Below are positions 5,416 to 5,682 of a stretch of 5,682 nucleotides of DNA, piece by piece. Each line of letters starts with the position of its first letter. The first letter of the stretch is position 1. The notes below the pieces were generated by a model that was not told the DNA's origin, made no database searches, and was given only the letters and a program-made list of their open reading frames with translations. The stretch is from assembly GCA_029065825.1 (NCBI GenBank), contig JAIEHQ010000013.1, positions 1-5,682 on the forward strand, read 5' to 3'. This DNA is from Alistipes sp. Lineage in GTDB: Bacteria; Bacteroidota; Bacteroidia; Bacteroidales; Rikenellaceae. The translations under genes and the position numbers were made by a program.

Positions 5416-5682
5416 TCAATGGTTCATCGTCGCCAGAAATTCTTCGTTGGTCTCCGTCAGATTCATCTGTTTCTGCAGGAACTCCATCGCCTCGACGGGG
5501 GTCATGTCCGAAAGGTACTTGCGCAGCACCCAGGTCCGGTTCATCACTTCGCGCGAAAGCAGCAGATCTTCGCGGCGGGTGCCCGAGGCGATCACATCGA
5601 CGGCGGGATAGACGCGCTTGTTGGCCAGCTTGCGGTCGAGCTGCAACTCCATGTTGCCCGTGCCCTTGAACTCCTCGAAGAT
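5416..5682 (-). CDS. rho: Transcription termination factor Rho, C-terminal part (truncated by window edge)
   Basis: The last 88 residues of Rho, the hexameric RNA-dependent ATPase that ends transcription at rho-dependent sites; the start lies beyond the right edge. The visible part opens with IFEEFKGTGNMEL and continues through DRKLANKRVYPAVDV, SGTRREDLL, WVLRKYLSDM and AMEFLQKQMNLTETNEEF. These are the characteristic C-terminal Rho blocks around and after the R-loop region; compare E. coli GTGNMEL, KR-hydrophobic-PAID, SGTRKEELL, W-ILRK and AMEFL. The reading frame is open through to the window edge without damage. The nuclease gene begins 11 bp after its stop. The N-terminal and Walker regions are not visible, so lineage-specific insertions in Rho cannot be assessed here. 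Confidence 0.97.
   Translation of the reverse strand: MFEEFKGTGNMELQLDRKLANKRVYPAVDVIASGTRREDLLLSREVMNRTWVLRKYLSDMTPVEAMEFLQKQMNLTETNEEFLATMNH

Noticed and set aside
5405..5419. TTG start for the nuclease overlapping the rho stop (TTGA)
   Set aside because: It would add five residues before the hydrophobic signal peptide with no benefit. The ATGATG at 5399-5404 gives a standard short signal peptide.
1..5682. CRISPR arrays, insertion sequences, phage or defence genes
   Set aside because: No regularly spaced repeats, terminal inverted repeats with a transposase, integrase or known defence domain were seen. All long stretches are covered by housekeeping-type genes.

Overview
The window most likely comes from a GC-rich member of the Bacteroidales, with an Alistipes/Rikenellaceae-like chromosome as my best guess. 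The reasons are Bacteroidetes-type -7 promoter boxes (TAnnTTTG) between divergent genes, start codons without convincing Shine-Dalgarno sequences, a Bacteroidetes-style RNA pseudouridine synthase with a huge Arg-rich N-terminal tail, and the general protein flavour. The genus is inference; no marker gene in the window fixes it.

Layout. 1-146: no assignable gene, but a strong leftward intrinsic terminator (92-123). 147-1598 (-): aminoacyl-histidine dipeptidase (pepD), all M20 metal ligands present. 1627-3018 (-): RsuA/RluB-family pseudouridine synthase with a 228-residue low-complexity extension. It lies 28 bp upstream of pepD and probably forms a two-gene transcript with it, ending at the 92-123 terminator. 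3019-3196: divergent promoter region with one good rightward -7 box and two leftward ones. 3197-4522 (+): DinF-branch MATE transporter. 4523-4630: convergent intergenic space with a long, possibly bidirectional terminator hairpin. 4631-5404 (-): secreted S1/P1-type zinc nuclease with all ligands. 5416-5682 (-): C-terminal 88 residues of transcription termination factor Rho, cut by the window edge; its stop lies 11 bp before the nuclease start, so the two are probably co-transcribed.

Functionally this is ordinary housekeeping sequence: peptide turnover, rRNA modification, efflux, extracytoplasmic nucleic-acid degradation and transcription termination. There is no sign of a mobile element, CRISPR array, defence island or phage. 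The points that stand out are: a Ser where DinF-type MATE pumps normally carry an essential Asp in the first membrane helix; the long Arg-rich tail on the pseudouridine synthase; and the doubled Trp-Gly at the nuclease signal-peptide junction, where the exact cleavage position decides whether the N-terminal Trp can bind zinc. I do not see convincing evidence for a new multi-gene system.
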